NCBI GenBank assembly: GCA_030528385.1
Contig: JAUMYZ010000004.1
Span: 1-64,000 of the forward strand
Reading direction: 5' to 3'
Source: Moraxella sp.
GTDB taxonomy: Bacteria; Pseudomonadota; Gammaproteobacteria; Pseudomonadales; Moraxellaceae
Length of the DNA: 64,000 bases
Position numbers and translations under genes: made by a program. The notes under the pieces were generated by a model, which did no database searches, was not told the DNA's origin, and saw nothing but the letters and a program-made list of their open reading frames with translations. The first letter of the stretch is position 1. Every line of letters begins with the position of its first letter. Shown one piece after another: positions 27,433-37,442 of the stretch.

Positions 27433-28891
27433 CCACTGCCAGCGCCTTTTTGTTGGTTTCGTCCCACTCTGCCACAGGGTCGGAGTCTGCCACCACGCCT
27501 GCGCCAGCTTGAATATGGATTTTGTTGTCTGTGAGCACAGCAGTGCGAATGGCAATCGCCGTGTCCATATTGCCATGCCAGCCCAAATAACCCACCGCCC
27601 CACCAAAGACACTGCGGCGCACAGGTTCTACTTCGTCAATAATCTGCATGGCACGCACTTTGGGTGCTCCTGTCAAAGTCCCCGCTGGAAAAGTGGCACA
27701 AAACACATCCAAAGCGTCCTTATCATCGCGGATTTGCCCTTCTACGTTGCTGGCGATGTGCATAACCTGCGAGTAGCGCTCAACAAACATCTTGTCAGTT
27801 ACTTTAACGCTGCCCACCTTGCACACTTTGCCAATGTCATTGCGCCCCAAATCAATCAACATCAAATGTTCAGCGATTTCTTTTTGGTCGGATAACAGCT
27901 CCTTTTCTAGTGCCATATCTTCGTCAGTCGTTGCGCCGCGATGACGTGTCCCCGCCAAAGGTCGCACCACCACCTTAGCATCTTCAATGCGGGATAAAAT
28001 CTCAGGCGACGCCCCAACAATATTAAAAGATTTATCATTGCTTAACAAGCCTTGTATCAAAAACAAATACGGCGATGGGTTCAGATAACGCAGCGCCCGA
28101 TACACCGCCAACGCGTCGCCAGCAAACTCAGCACTTAGACGCTGAGCTGGCACCACCTGCATGACATCGCCTGCCAAAATGTATTCCTTGATTTTATTGA
28201 CATCGGCGCAGTATTTTTGTTGTCCTGTCTGAGAAACAAACTGTGGAGCGCTTTGAGCAGTTACTGACAAATCAGGCTTGTGCGACAACAAATTCTCAAT
28301 GATGTCCAAAGTGCGTTTGGCCTTTTTGTAACCGTCTGCCAAAGCGCAATCGGCATATACCACCACCGACAAGGTATGTTCTAAATTATCAAACACCACC
28401 ACCTGTTGTGATAATGTCAGCCACATATCAGGCAATCCCATCGGATTGGGCGTACTTCCTTGTCCCACGCTCGGCTCTATCACGCGGATTAAATCGTACC
28501 CAAAATACCCCACCAATCCCCCACTAAAGGCAGGCAAATTGGCAATCTCATCTTTGGTAGGCATGCAAAAATCTGCCATAAACCGACGCAAAAATTCAAA
28601 AGGATTGTCATCGCATACTTTTTGGCATTGATGGTGGGGGCGGTTGTCCTGATAGGTGATTTGACCGTCTTGATACTCAATCACCACATCACAGCCCAGC
28701 CCAATCATAGAATACCTTGCCCAGCGCTCGCCGCCCACAACCGACTCAAACAAATACGCCGATGTAAAAAACTTACGCAAATTGGCAAACACCGACACAG
28801 GCGTGGCGTCGTCCATCAGGCGCTTTTTAATTAAAGGAATATGGGTATAACCTTGTCGCTTGAGCGCGTCAAACTCATCTTGGGTTAGCAT
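27392..28891 (-). CDS. trpE: Anthranilate synthase component I
   Basis: Converts chorismate and glutamine (or ammonia) to anthranilate, the first committed step of tryptophan synthesis, in complex with TrpG. 499 residues. N-terminal domain with the Trp feedback-site region LFESVVGGERWARYSMIG (about 48-65). Catalytic chorismate-binding domain with VVPAQRLSAEF, ASPEILSRIEDAKVVVRPLA, GTRHRGATTDEDMALE, LIDLGRNDIGKVC, TFPAGTLTGAPKVRAM and GAVGYLGWHGNMDTAIAIRT. ATG at 28891. A TATAAT (28916-28921, minus strand) lies only about 25 bases upstream, leaving no room for a Trp leader peptide. trpG is not adjacent. Confidence 0.96.
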   Translation of the reverse strand: MLTQDEFDALKRQGYTHIPLIKKRLMDDATPVSVFANLRKFFTSAYLFESVVGGERWARYSMIGLGCDVVIEYQDGQITYQDNRPHHQCQKVCDDNPFEFLRRFMADFCMPTKDEIANLPAFSGGLVGYFGYDLIRVIEPSVGQGSTPNPMGLPDMWLTLSQQVVVFDNLEHTLSVVVYADCALADGYKKAKRTLDIIENLLSHKPDLSVTAQSAPQFVSQTGQQKYCADVNKIKEYILAGDVMQVVPAQRLSAEFAGDALAVYRALRYLNPSPYLFLIQGLLSNDKSFNIVGASPEILSRIEDAKVVVRPLAGTRHRGATTDEDMALEKELLSDQKEIAEHLMLIDLGRNDIGKVCKVGSVKVTDKMFVERYSQVMHIASNVEGQIRDDKDALDVFCATFPAGTLTGAPKVRAMQIIDEVEPVRRSVFGGAVGYLGWHGNMDTAIAIRTAVLTDNKIHIQAGAGVVADSDPVAEWDETNKKALAVVKAVEMACQGLVV

Positions 28892-29121
28892 AACAGTCGT
28901 CCAAAAATAAAATAAATTATAGCTTAAATTGGTGTCTCTTGTGGGGACTATTTAAGCGTTTATTTTAAATATTTATCCTACACCAAATCTAACAGCCCTT
29001 TATCACCAGCTGCAACACAAACATGCTGATAAAAAGCGATTTTAAGAATTGACAAAAGGTCATACCACTCTTATCAAAAATTGTCCATCAAAACAAACTT
29101 TTACTCCCAGCCGATGACAAG

Positions 29122-29145
29122 AAAAACCACCCTAAACAGAGTGGT
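29122..29145 (-). terminator. Rho-independent terminator of the acyl-CoA synthetase gene
   Basis: ACCAC (29126-29130) with GTGGT (29141-29145), extended inward to 8 pairs with one wobble around a 4-base loop, T run on the minus strand. Confidence 0.82.
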
Positions 29146-29157
29146 CTGGACAAAACA

Positions 29158-30813
29158 CTAATGAGCAATCTTATCAATCTCATGCGCCAACGATTTGACC
29201 GCTTGACGCAGTTCAAATTTTTGCACCTTGCCTGTGCTGGTTTTGGGAATTTGGGCAAAAATAACGTGTTTTGGCACTTGAAAGCCCGCCAAATGCCGAC
29301 GACAATGCTCAGTTACGCGCGCCTTATCCAAGGTGCAACCTTCGGCAATTTCTACAAAAGCCACAGGCACTTCGCCCCATTTGTCGTGTGGCGCTGCCAC
29401 CACCGCACAGCTGACTATCTCGGGCATGCGATACAAAACGTTTTCTATTTCAATGCTGGAGATATTCTCGCCGCCAGAGATGATGATGTCCTTTGACCTG
29501 TCCATAATTTTGATGTAACCATCAGGATATTTTACTCCCAAATCGCCCGTGCGAAACCACCCATCTTTAAATGCCGCTTCGGTGGCTTTACGACTTTTTA
29601 GGTAGCCTTTCATCACCATATTGCCACGCAGTGCCAACTCACCCATCTCAGTGCCATCAGCCTCCACAGGAATGCTCGTGCCTTGTTTAAACACCTCAAA
29701 CCCTGTCATCAAATGCGATTTTAGACCCTGACGAGATTTTTTGCTGGCGCGCTCAGCAACCGTCAACTGTGCCCACTCATCATGCTCCACACAAATCGTT
29801 ACAGGTCCATACACTTCGGTCAAACCATAAACATGACTGATGGCAAAACCCATCGCTTCCATTTTTTCTAACATGGCTTCTGATGGGGGTGCGCCCGCGA
29901 CCCAACCTTTGACCTGATGGTTGATGGCGCGTTTTAGGTCTTCATCACCACCTGCAATCATGCTGTGGACAATCGGCGCGGCGCAATAATGGCTGACTTG
30001 GTATTTGGCAATTAACCCCAAAATCAAATTGGCATCAATCTTGCGCAAACACACATTGACCCCAGCACGCTCAGCAAGCGTCCATGCAAAACACCAACCA
30101 TTACAATGAAATAAAGGCAGCGTCCATAAGTAAGTGGCGTGCTTGGGCATGTCCCAATCTAAGATATTAGAAATGGCGTTGAGTGCCGCTCCACGATGAT
30201 GGTAAACCACGCCTTTGGGAATGCCTGTCGTGCCTGATGTGTAATTTAGACTGATGGCCTCCCATTCGTCTTCGGGCTTTTCCCAAGCGGTCAAATCATC
30301 ACCACTGTTTATCAGCGCTTCATAAGTCATCTGCCCAAAACTTGGCACATGTATTGCGTTGTCAGTGGCATGAATGACCATCAAATCGGGGAAGGTTTCT
30401 TCTATCAATTCAGCATGGCGCACAAATTCACTGTCCAAAATCAGCACTTTGGCTTCTGAATGCTGCAAACAAAAGGTAATGGCGTTGATGTCTAGGCGTG
30501 TGTTTAGCGTACACAGCACCGCTCCTGCCATCGGCACGCCAAACGCCACTTCTACCATCGCGGGGGTATTGGGCAGCATGACCGCCACGGTGTCGTTTTT
30601 GTCAATGCCCAAGTTTTTGAGCCCTGACGCCAGCTTTTGACAACGCACAAAGGTCTCACCCCACGTCTGGGTCAGCTGATTGTGTCCCAAATCGTCATAA
30701 ATAATTGCCACTTTGTCAGGATACACCTGCGCGGTGCGCTCAATAAAATCAATGGGGGTAAGTGGTTGATAGTTGGCGCTATTTTTGCCAAGCCCTGTGT
30801 GAAAGTCCGTCAT
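29158..30813 (-). CDS. AMP-forming acyl-CoA synthetase (AlkK-like)
   Basis: ANL-superfamily enzyme activating a carboxylic acid, probably a medium- or long-chain fatty acid, to its CoA thioester through an acyl-adenylate. 551 residues from the ATG at 30813, which follows AAGGAG by 5 bases. The P-loop motif is YTSGTTGIPKGVVYHHRG (about 189-206), then ISHVYGLTEVYGP, the hinge FRTGDLGVKYPDGYIKIMDR and the C-terminal Lys in PKTSTGKVQKFELR. Monocistronic. With fadBA elsewhere in the window it suggests fatty-acid use. Substrate chain length cannot be read. Confidence 0.88.
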   Translation of the reverse strand: MTDFHTGLGKNSANYQPLTPIDFIERTAQVYPDKVAIIYDDLGHNQLTQTWGETFVRCQKLASGLKNLGIDKNDTVAVMLPNTPAMVEVAFGVPMAGAVLCTLNTRLDINAITFCLQHSEAKVLILDSEFVRHAELIEETFPDLMVIHATDNAIHVPSFGQMTYEALINSGDDLTAWEKPEDEWEAISLNYTSGTTGIPKGVVYHHRGAALNAISNILDWDMPKHATYLWTLPLFHCNGWCFAWTLAERAGVNVCLRKIDANLILGLIAKYQVSHYCAAPIVHSMIAGGDEDLKRAINHQVKGWVAGAPPSEAMLEKMEAMGFAISHVYGLTEVYGPVTICVEHDEWAQLTVAERASKKSRQGLKSHLMTGFEVFKQGTSIPVEADGTEMGELALRGNMVMKGYLKSRKATEAAFKDGWFRTGDLGVKYPDGYIKIMDRSKDIIISGGENISSIEIENVLYRMPEIVSCAVVAAPHDKWGEVPVAFVEIAEGCTLDKARVTEHCRRHLAGFQVPKHVIFAQIPKTSTGKVQKFELRQAVKSLAHEIDKIAH

Positions 30814-30880
30814 CGCCACTCCTTGTATTCCTTGCTTATGACAGGGTTATGGTAGCAGGTATGATGGGTATTGGCAAGGG

Positions 30881-31045
30881 TTAGTTGGGCTTGTCTTTGT
30901 AAGTTTGTAGCAACTCTTTTAATAAAGCGATTTCATTGTCTTTTTGTACAAGCAGTTCATCTTTGTGAGCGATGATAAGGTGGAGTTTTTCTATTTGCTG
31001 TTTATCAGCGTAATGACTGTTTAAAAAATTACTATAATTATCCAC
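30881..31045 (-). pseudogene. Coiled-coil C-terminal gene relic
   Basis: An open frame of 54 codons from a GTG at 31045, reading MDNYSNFLNSHYADKQQIEK, then a heptad-like coiled coil rich in Leu, Lys and Glu (IAHKDELLVQKDNEIALLKE) and ending TYKDKPN. It has no ATG and no ribosome-binding site, and a stop stands just upstream in frame. It looks like the 3 prime end of a longer lost gene, such as a regulator with a C-terminal coiled coil. Family not recognised. Confidence 0.35.
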
Positions 31046-31585
31046 CAATAAAATACATTAAAATCCTTATTATTTTTTTAATAAATCCGCAACATCAATA
31101 TTAAATACTTAAGTGAATTTTTTTAGTTTTATTTCTAAAATTGAAGTGAAAAGACGATGATTTTTAATGCGGTCAAATAATATCTTATTTTTATCAATTT
31201 CGTCAATGAATTGCTTATGAAAATTTTACAAATTTTCTATGTTGACGCTCTTATATGGCATAAAAAAAGAAAGCTTACGTGCACCAGAAATGTCGCACAT
31301 TTAAAATAATTTAAATAGCATAAACAATCAGAAATGACAAATTAAAATTATTACTGCAATAGAATACCATATGGTGTAAAAATATTAGACATCTGTCATT
31401 TTAACAAATACCAAAAATGCACAAACAGTCAAATTCTGACACCAAAAAATAATTAAAAAATCAGTCAATTAATAAACAAAGAACCCCAAAAAATAAAAAA
31501 TGACTTGAACAATATTTTAGATATTGCTAATATAAGCCTGATAGCAAATGTCTGATTAACCATTTTCATCTTTTAGGATAAAGTC
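31046..31585. other. AT-rich gap upstream of the M15 peptidase gene
   Basis: Very AT-rich with no intact gene. On the minus strand about 31100-31230 reads HKQFIDEIDKNKILFDRIKN and on through LFTSILEIKLKKFT, then an in-frame TAA, then VFNIDVADLLKK and another stop, so it resembles decayed coding sequence. The promoter of the peptidase gene must lie near the right end. Confidence 0.45.
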
Positions 31586-32362
31586 ATGCGGTCACTTTTT
31601 ATGATGGTGATATGTGGTGTGGTTGCCCTACCAGCTTATGCCCAAATCAATATCGCCAACTGCCTAATCAAAGCCTATCCTGACAGCATTAACGCCGTAC
31701 AAGATGACACCATCATTTTTAAAAATGGCAAAACTCTGCCCATTGGCAAAGTTGCTAATACGCCATTTACCGAACGTTTAAAAAGGGCTTCTGTTGCCGA
31801 CCAGCTCTCCCAAACCTATCCTTTGGACTTTAAAATACCCCAACAATACCAAGATGCAGGACGCTTACGAAACGATGAATTTTTTATCAATATGTATGGT
31901 GGCACGTCATCAGCAGTCAGCAGTCAGTTAGTTAAAGTTTATTGGCAACCTGCCAAGAAAAACCTACAATTTACCAAAGTCAATGGGGCTGCCAACCAAC
32001 TTAAAAAAGTCGGTGATGAGATTGCCCAAAATCCTGTGCTGAGCAGATATGTCGCCATCTCATTAGGCACCTTCAACTTTCGCAAAATCGCCGGCACAAA
32101 CCGCCTAAGCACCCACAGTTTTGGTATTGCCGTAGATTTTCGTCTGCCCAAACATCTGCACAAATATTGGCGTTGGGACGGCTGCAAAAGCGAAAATCAA
32201 GCCTGCCCATTCCCACAAGCCATACTGCAAGACCAAAACCTAAACCAAGTGGTACAAATTTTTGAAAAACACGGCTTCATTTGGGGTGGCAAATGGGCAA
32301 GTTATGACACGCCACATTTTGAATATCGCCCTGAATTACTGATTAAAGAATGTCGTTCTTAG
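31586..32362 (+). CDS. Secreted M15-family peptidase (LD/DD-carboxypeptidase-like)
   Basis: Zinc peptidase of the VanY/M15_4 group expected to cut peptidoglycan peptides in the periplasm. 258 residues from the ATG at 31586 (AGGATAA upstream). Signal peptide 1-19 (ending PAYA-Q). Zinc and catalytic residues are visible in STHSFGIAVDFR (H177, D184) and GFIWGGKWASYDTPHFEYRP (H244). Four cysteines in the mature part could form disulfides. Monocistronic, flanked on the left by an AT-rich gap and on the right by a terminator shared with prfC. Exact bond specificity is unknown. Confidence 0.85.
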   Translation: MRSLFMMVICGVVALPAYAQINIANCLIKAYPDSINAVQDDTIIFKNGKTLPIGKVANTPFTERLKRASVADQLSQTYPLDFKIPQQYQDAGRLRNDEFFINMYGGTSSAVSSQLVKVYWQPAKKNLQFTKVNGAANQLKKVGDEIAQNPVLSRYVAISLGTFNFRKIAGTNRLSTHSFGIAVDFRLPKHLHKYWRWDGCKSENQACPFPQAILQDQNLNQVVQIFEKHGFIWGGKWASYDTPHFEYRPELLIKECRS

Positions 32363-32377
32363 CCAATACACACAACC

Positions 32378-32406
32378 AAAAAAGCCAAGATTAAACTTGG
32401 CTTTTT
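32378..32406. terminator. Bidirectional terminator between the M15 peptidase gene and prfC
   Basis: AAAAAGCCAAG (32379-32389) with CTTGGCTTTTT (32396-32406), 11 bp, 6-base loop. A/T runs on both sides serve both convergent transcripts. Confidence 0.92.
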
Positions 32407-32418
32407 ATATCAATTATA

Positions 32419-33999
32419 TCAATGCTCCCGTGTCGCTCTAAACACCACTTCTGGATAGCGCTCTTGCATGAGCTGTAAGTTCACACGACTTGGAGCCAGA
32501 TAAGTCAGATAGCCACCGCCATCTATGGAAAGCTGGTCGTGGGCTTTTTTCTTAAATTTTTCAAAAGCCACTTTGTCATCACAATGCACCCACCGCACCG
32601 TGGCGATACTAATCGGCTCAAAAGTGCATTGCACTTTATATTCTTCTAACAATCTGTGTGCCACCACTTCAAATTGCAGTACGCCCACCGCCCCCAAAAT
32701 CAAATCATTGTTAATCTGGGGCATAAACACCTGCGTTGCCCCTTCTTCACTAAGCTGCTGCAAACCTTTTTGTAGCTGTTTGGATTTCATCGGGTCTTTT
32801 AGCACCACACGGCGAAACAGCTCAGGGGCAAAATGGGGAATGCCCGTAAAATTTAAGGTCTCACCTGCGGTAAAGCTGTCGCCAATCTGTATCGTGCCAT
32901 GATTGTGCAGACCAATGATATCGCCAGCGTAGGCTTCGTCCAGCGTCTCACGGTCGCCCGCCAAAAACATCAGTGCGTCCGACACACGCACTTCTTTACC
33001 AATACGCACATGATTCATTTTCATGCCCCGCTCATACCTGCCTGAACAAATCCGCAAAAACGCCACACGGTCGCGGTGCTTGGGGTCCATGTTGGCTTGG
33101 ATTTTAAAGACAAAGCCGCTAAACGCTGGCTCGTCCGCCTTAACGGTACGCTCTAGTGCCACATGGTCTTTGGGCGATGGGGCATACTCGGTCAGTACAT
33201 CCAAAATCATATTGACCCCAAAATTACCCAGTGCCGTACCAAACAGCACAGGCGTCTGCTTGCCTGCTAAAAACTCGTCCACGTCCCAGTCTTCATACGC
33301 CATCTGAGCCAGTTCAATATTTTCTAAAAACTCGTCCCATAGGATTTGTCCTAGGCGTGCTTTGATGTCGTCATGCTCATAGCCATCACGGCTTTCTATG
33401 TCGGTGATTTGTGAGCCAAAGCCTTTTTTATAAAGGTAAGTTTTGCCGTCCACAAAACTATACACCCCCACAAAATCCTGCCCCATGCCAATGGGATAAG
33501 CAAAGGGCACGCACTTGATTTTTAGCACACTTTCTATTTCATCAAGTAGTGCCAGTGGGTTTTGGATTTCACGGTCAAGTTTATTGACAAAGCTGATAAT
33601 CGGCGTATCGCGCATACGACACACGTCCATGAGCTTAATCGTCCGCTCTTCTACACCCTTTGCCCCATCTATCACCATCAAGGCACTGTCCACCGCGGTG
33701 AGCGTGCGATAGGTGTCTTCTGAAAAGTCGGCGTGCCCTGGGGTGTCAAGCAGATTTACCATGTGGTCTTTGTAAGGAAACTGCATGACCGACGTGGTGA
33801 TGGAAATGCCCCGCTCCTGCTCCATGCTCATCCAGTCAGATGTGGCATGGCGGTCAGCTTTACGTCCACGCACTTCGCCAGCGACTTGGATTGCTTGCCC
33901 CCACAAAAGCAGTTTTTCGGTCATGGTGGTTTTACCCGCGTCAGGGTGGCTGATGATAGCAAAAGTACGGCGGGTGTTGATTTGGTTGGTGTATGTCAT
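32419..33999 (-). CDS. prfC: Peptide chain release factor 3
   Basis: GTPase that recycles RF1/RF2 after termination. 526 residues. G motifs: [18 protein letters not shown] (G1, about 14-31), [16 protein letters not shown] (G3), FVNKLDRE (G4). The RF3-specific C-terminal domain follows EF-Tu-like domain 2. ATG at 33999. Monocistronic; the shared terminator lies 13 bases beyond the stop. Confidence 0.96.
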   Translation of the reverse strand: MTYTNQINTRRTFAIISHPDAGKTTMTEKLLLWGQAIQVAGEVRGRKADRHATSDWMSMEQERGISITTSVMQFPYKDHMVNLLDTPGHADFSEDTYRTLTAVDSALMVIDGAKGVEERTIKLMDVCRMRDTPIISFVNKLDREIQNPLALLDEIESVLKIKCVPFAYPIGMGQDFVGVYSFVDGKTYLYKKGFGSQITDIESRDGYEHDDIKARLGQILWDEFLENIELAQMAYEDWDVDEFLAGKQTPVLFGTALGNFGVNMILDVLTEYAPSPKDHVALERTVKADEPAFSGFVFKIQANMDPKHRDRVAFLRICSGRYERGMKMNHVRIGKEVRVSDALMFLAGDRETLDEAYAGDIIGLHNHGTIQIGDSFTAGETLNFTGIPHFAPELFRRVVLKDPMKSKQLQKGLQQLSEEGATQVFMPQINNDLILGAVGVLQFEVVAHRLLEEYKVQCTFEPISIATVRWVHCDDKVAFEKFKKKAHDQLSIDGGGYLTYLAPSRVNLQLMQERYPEVVFRATREH

Positions 34000-34150
34000 T
34001 TTTATTTCTCTTAAAAATTATTATGTACACATATTTGCACACAAGACAAATGACTAATAAAAGCGTGAACAAAAGTTATTTATTATACTTGAAATGAGAA
34101 AAATGGGCAAAATAAAACCGCATGGCACGGGAGTGCAGCTTCTATCGCGC

Positions 34151-34894
34151 TCAAATTTTACCCCGAATAGCTTGTGCCATCATTGCCATGTCATTCATTG
34201 TGACTTGTAACCCATCTACAATTCTTGGGGCATGACTATTACCATTGACATAATTGACATTCATGCTTCTTGCAATATCAGACATCTCACCAAACCTGTG
34301 ATGACGACTTCCCATGAATAAAACTTTGACACGCCACAAAACTTCTATGAGTGTCGGCGTTTTCACATAAATCTGGCGGAAAACAGACAATGGTACGGTT
34401 AAAGGCATTAAAAGTGTTGCAAGTGTGATTAACGGTTTGGTTAAACCGATGAAGGCATGATTGGTCTGACCCCAATAATCGCCAATAATTCTGTCATACA
34501 AGTTTGCAACTTCAACAATGCGGCAGCGCATCATCTTTGGTTGCCATCCATTGGGAAAATACACTCTTAAAATCGTTATCAATTTGACTTACTTGTCTTT
34601 GATTTTTTGCTGAGTATGCTCTTTTTGGGGTCAATATTTTGGTTGAATAACCGATGACAATCCACACAAAGCGTGCAAGTATCTGATAATGACGCAGTAG
34701 GACAATTTTTGTCGTAATGGGGTGTTTGTATGCAAATACCAACATTTACCACCATTGGGCGCAACATTAAGATTAAGCACAAATCCATGACCATATATAG
34801 GCAACAGAGCTTTTCTTTGGGTTTGGCTTTTTCTATTTCTATTAAACAGGAGAAGGGTTTGATATGAACAGTACGTAGCAAATATGCTGTTCAT
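34151..34894 (-). pseudogene. Cluster of fragmentary ORFs, probably one decayed accessory gene
   Basis: Three minus-strand frames abut or overlap between 34894 and 34151. The upstream part (ATG at 34894, MNSIFATYCSYQTLLLFNRN) changes frame near 34720, where another frame continues with HYDKNCPTASLSDTCTLC and VDCHRLFN, a C-x-x-C-type metal or HNH-like motif. The downstream part (TTG at 34582) encodes about 143 residues with a hydrophobic segment (PLITLATLLMPLTVPLSVF). No frame has a good start. Likely a frameshifted remnant inserted between prfC and the 3 prime side of tRNA-Leu. Function unknown. Confidence 0.35.
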
Positions 34895-34995
34895 CACACT
34901 GTTATTATTGGTAGATTTTAATAGACGTCAAAAAAACCTAAATCTATATAACTTGGAGCTTCATAGGTGTTAATAGACATCTGTAGACGATTATT

Positions 34996-35079
34996 TGGTG
35001 CGAACGGAGGGACTTGAACCCTCACGCCGTAGGCACCACCCCCTCAAGATGGCGTGTCTACCAATTCCACCACGTTCGC
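34996..35079 (-). tRNA. tRNA-Leu (GAG)
   Basis: 84 bases with encoded CCA and the long variable arm of class II tRNAs. Acceptor GCGAACG/CGTTCGC, anticodon loop TTGAGGG (GAG), T-loop GTTCAAGTC. It overlaps the 3 prime end of the macro-like ORF on the same strand. Confidence 0.94.
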
Positions 35080-35655
35080 AGATAAGTGCGTATTGTAGCC
35101 AGTTTGCGACCGATTTTCAAGTGTTTTTTGGGGCAATGTGATTTCTTTGGAAAAATGCAACAAAATGGTCAGCTTTGGCACATCAGCAAACACAAGTTGC
35201 CAACCATCAAAAATCTGCTGAGCGGTCAAATTGGGTGCTTGCACGCATTTTGCCATCAAAAGTGGCGATGCCACAAAGGACAATCGGCGCAGACCCTGAT
35301 AACGCATCAATTGATACACCATGGGTTTTAGCGCTTTTAAACAAGTCAGCAGCATACGCTCACTCACTGGGTGATATACAAATTTTTGTAACATCAGATT
35401 GGCGATATAAGCCACATTGCTTGTCCGCACGCCCAGACCCGTTTGTTGTTTGGCAACAGGATTGAGCATGACTTGCCCAAGTGATAATTCACCCATCATC
35501 GCACTTTGGTAATAGCGTTGATAGTTGTCCAAAAACAGCGTCTTGCAACGCGCAACCACAGGGTGCACAATATTGCCGTCGGTGCTGACAGGCAAAACAA
35601 ACAACTGGGCTTGGCTGTGCAAAAACGGGTCATGTGTCGCTAAAATCTGTGCCAT
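35044..35655 (-). CDS. Macro-domain-like protein whose 3 prime end overlaps tRNA-Leu
   Basis: Up to 203 residues from the ATG at 35655 (MAQILATHDPFLHSQAQLFV). The pattern resembles a macro (ADP-ribose-binding) fold such as DarG: an LPVSTDGNIVHPVVARCKTL stretch in the position of the LVNTVNTVGVMGKGIA loop, then FLDNYQRYYQSAMMGELSLG, a central VAYIANLMLQKFVYHP strand, and LTAQQIFDGWQLVFADVPKL near the end. The glycine-rich catalytic loops are eroded, so it may bind without hydrolysing or may be decaying. The last about 12 codons are tRNA-Leu sequence, so the natural C-terminus may have been replaced. Identification is by pattern only. Confidence 0.5.
   Translation of the reverse strand: MAQILATHDPFLHSQAQLFVLPVSTDGNIVHPVVARCKTLFLDNYQRYYQSAMMGELSLGQVMLNPVAKQQTGLGVRTSNVAYIANLMLQKFVYHPVSERMLLTCLKALKPMVYQLMRYQGLRRLSFVASPLLMAKCVQAPNLTAQQIFDGWQLVFADVPKLTILLHFSKEITLPQKTLENRSQTGYNTHLSANVVELVDTPS
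35092..35120 (-). promoter_or_regulatory. Promoter of tRNA-Leu, inside the upstream ORF
   Basis: TTGAAA (35115-35120), 17-base spacer, TACAAT (35092-35097), 12 bases before the tRNA. It lies within the last codons of the macro-like gene. Confidence 0.7.
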
Positions 35656-35925
35656 CCGATTATCCACCCAAAACAGCCATCACGCCAAGCTGGCGCAACA
35701 AAAAGCCACCCCATTGGCTCTGATATTTGACAGGGGTTATTTTGCAGCAAGCCAAAGACAACTTAAGCGCTTGCTTTGCTTGATTTTTGTAAAATATGGC
35801 AGATTGCACAGATGACACACCACTCTTCCAACTTATTGACCAGTTCTTTTATTATAAAACAAAATCTCGCTGCTGTGCCTTTGCTTGCCGTATTTTGAGC
35901 CAATTTTTTATCTGCTGACATTCCG

Positions 35926-35934
35926 TGTTATAAT
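35926..35934 (+). promoter_or_regulatory. Extended -10 promoter of rlmD
   Basis: TG-T-TATAAT at 35926-35934, 32 bases before the rlmD ATG. The remainder of the 35656-35925 gap shows no gene. Confidence 0.55.
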
Positions 35935-35966
35935 AAGCGATTTACCCACCTATTTGGCAGGCAATC

Positions 35967-37442
35967 ATGACCATCACTTATGCTCCCAAAAAAGCAGGCA
36001 AACCCACCAAAAAAACAAGGCAGCGCCTAAGCGAAGCTGCGCCCATCACCTTTGGTATCACGGGATTGGCACACGATGGACGGGCTGTTGGCAGCTATGG
36101 CATTGGTGCATGCGACCACCCCGCTGACAAAATCGGCAAAAAAGTCTTTATCAGCCATGCTTTGCCCGATGAAGTGGTCAGCGTCAAAATCAAATCAGCC
36201 AAAAAATCCTTTGAAGAAGGCGACGCCCTAACAGTCATTGGCAATCCCAATCCCCAACGCCAAACGCCGCCTTGTGCGCATTTTGGGGTATGCGGTGGTT
36301 GCAGCTTACAACATTGGCAAGCCGATGGACAAATCGCCTTTAAGCAAACGGTGCTGTCAGAGCTGCTCAAACACCACGCCAATGCAGAACCACAAACGTG
36401 GCTACCCCCTTTGGTTGGTGAGCGATTAGGCTATCGCACCAAAGCACGCATGGGCGTGCGCTACGTAGAAAAAAAAGGTACGGCACTGGTTGGATTTCGT
36501 GAGCGCGCCAGCAATTTTTTGGCAGAGTTGAATGAGTGCCATATTTTGGACAGTCGCGTTGGGCAGCACATCAATGCGCTAAAAACACTGATTGGCACCC
36601 TAGAAGGCAGACAACACATCGCCCAACTAGAGCTGGCCATGGGCGAAAGTCTGCCTGACATTGCCGACAGCCAAAAGTCCGTTGCCATCATTGTACGCCA
36701 TTTACAACCCCTTGGTGGTCATGACATAGACGCACTGCAAGCATTTTTTGCCAAACAAAACTGGCAGCTTTTTTTGCAACCCAAAGGTTCTGACAGCGTT
36801 CACCGTATTGATGACCCACAAGGCAGAGCCAGCAGTTTGACCGTGCCACCAAGCGGGGGATTATTTTATCGTCTGCCTGATTTTGATGTTACTTTTGAAT
36901 TTTCACCCCTTGATTTTACTCAAGTTAATTTGTCGGTCAATCGCCAAATGACCAAACTGGCGTGTGAGCTGCTCAATTTACAAAAAGGCGAACGGGTGCT
37001 GGATTTGTTTTGTGGGCTGGGCAATTTTAGTTTGCCTTTGGCGCGCTGCGTGGGCGAAACTGGCTTTGTGGTTGGCGTTGAAGGCAGTAGCCAGATGACC
37101 GAGCGCGCCTACGCCAACGCCCTTGCCAATGGTATCAGCCATGCCCAGTTTTACGCCCAAGATTTGACCCAAGATTTCAGCCATCAGCCGTGGGCAACTG
37201 GCGAAAACAGCTTTGACGCGTTACTGATTGACCCGCCACGCTCAGGCGCCGCCGAAGTGATGTCTTATTTGGGCAAATTCAATGCCAAACGTATTGTTTA
37301 TGTGTCGTGCAATCCTGCCACGCTGGCGCGCGACACAGCACTGTTACTAGAGCAAGGTTACAAACTTACCCACGCTGGGGTAATGGACATGTTTTGTCAT
37401 ACAGCCCACGTAGAGAGCATTGCCCGTTTTGAAAAAATCTAA
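35967..37442 (+). CDS. rlmD: 23S rRNA (uracil-1939-C5)-methyltransferase
   Basis: SAM-dependent enzyme making m5U1939 in 23S rRNA. 491 residues. N-terminal TRAM region ([20 protein letters not shown]), [4Fe-4S] cysteines C103, C109, C112 ([17 protein letters not shown]) and C191 (ELNECHIL). SAM site is [20 protein letters not shown], then [17 protein letters not shown] and the catalytic-Cys motif [15 protein letters not shown] at 35967. RlmD rather than TrmA or RlmC is favoured by length and the Fe-S cluster with TRAM. A strong hairpin follows the stop. Confidence 0.95.
   Translation: MTITYAPKKAGKPTKKTRQRLSEAAPITFGITGLAHDGRAVGSYGIGACDHPADKIGKKVFISHALPDEVVSVKIKSAKKSFEEGDALTVIGNPNPQRQTPPCAHFGVCGGCSLQHWQADGQIAFKQTVLSELLKHHANAEPQTWLPPLVGERLGYRTKARMGVRYVEKKGTALVGFRERASNFLAELNECHILDSRVGQHINALKTLIGTLEGRQHIAQLELAMGESLPDIADSQKSVAIIVRHLQPLGGHDIDALQAFFAKQNWQLFLQPKGSDSVHRIDDPQGRASSLTVPPSGGLFYRLPDFDVTFEFSPLDFTQVNLSVNRQMTKLACELLNLQKGERVLDLFCGLGNFSLPLARCVGETGFVVGVEGSSQMTERAYANALANGISHAQFYAQDLTQDFSHQPWATGENSFDALLIDPPRSGAAEVMSYLGKFNAKRIVYVSCNPATLARDTALLLEQGYKLTHAGVMDMFCHTAHVESIARFEKI

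Noticed and set aside
34579-34881. HNH endonuclease gene
   Set aside because: Only a short Cys/His patch is seen in a frame without start codon or complete domain; treated as decayed sequence.
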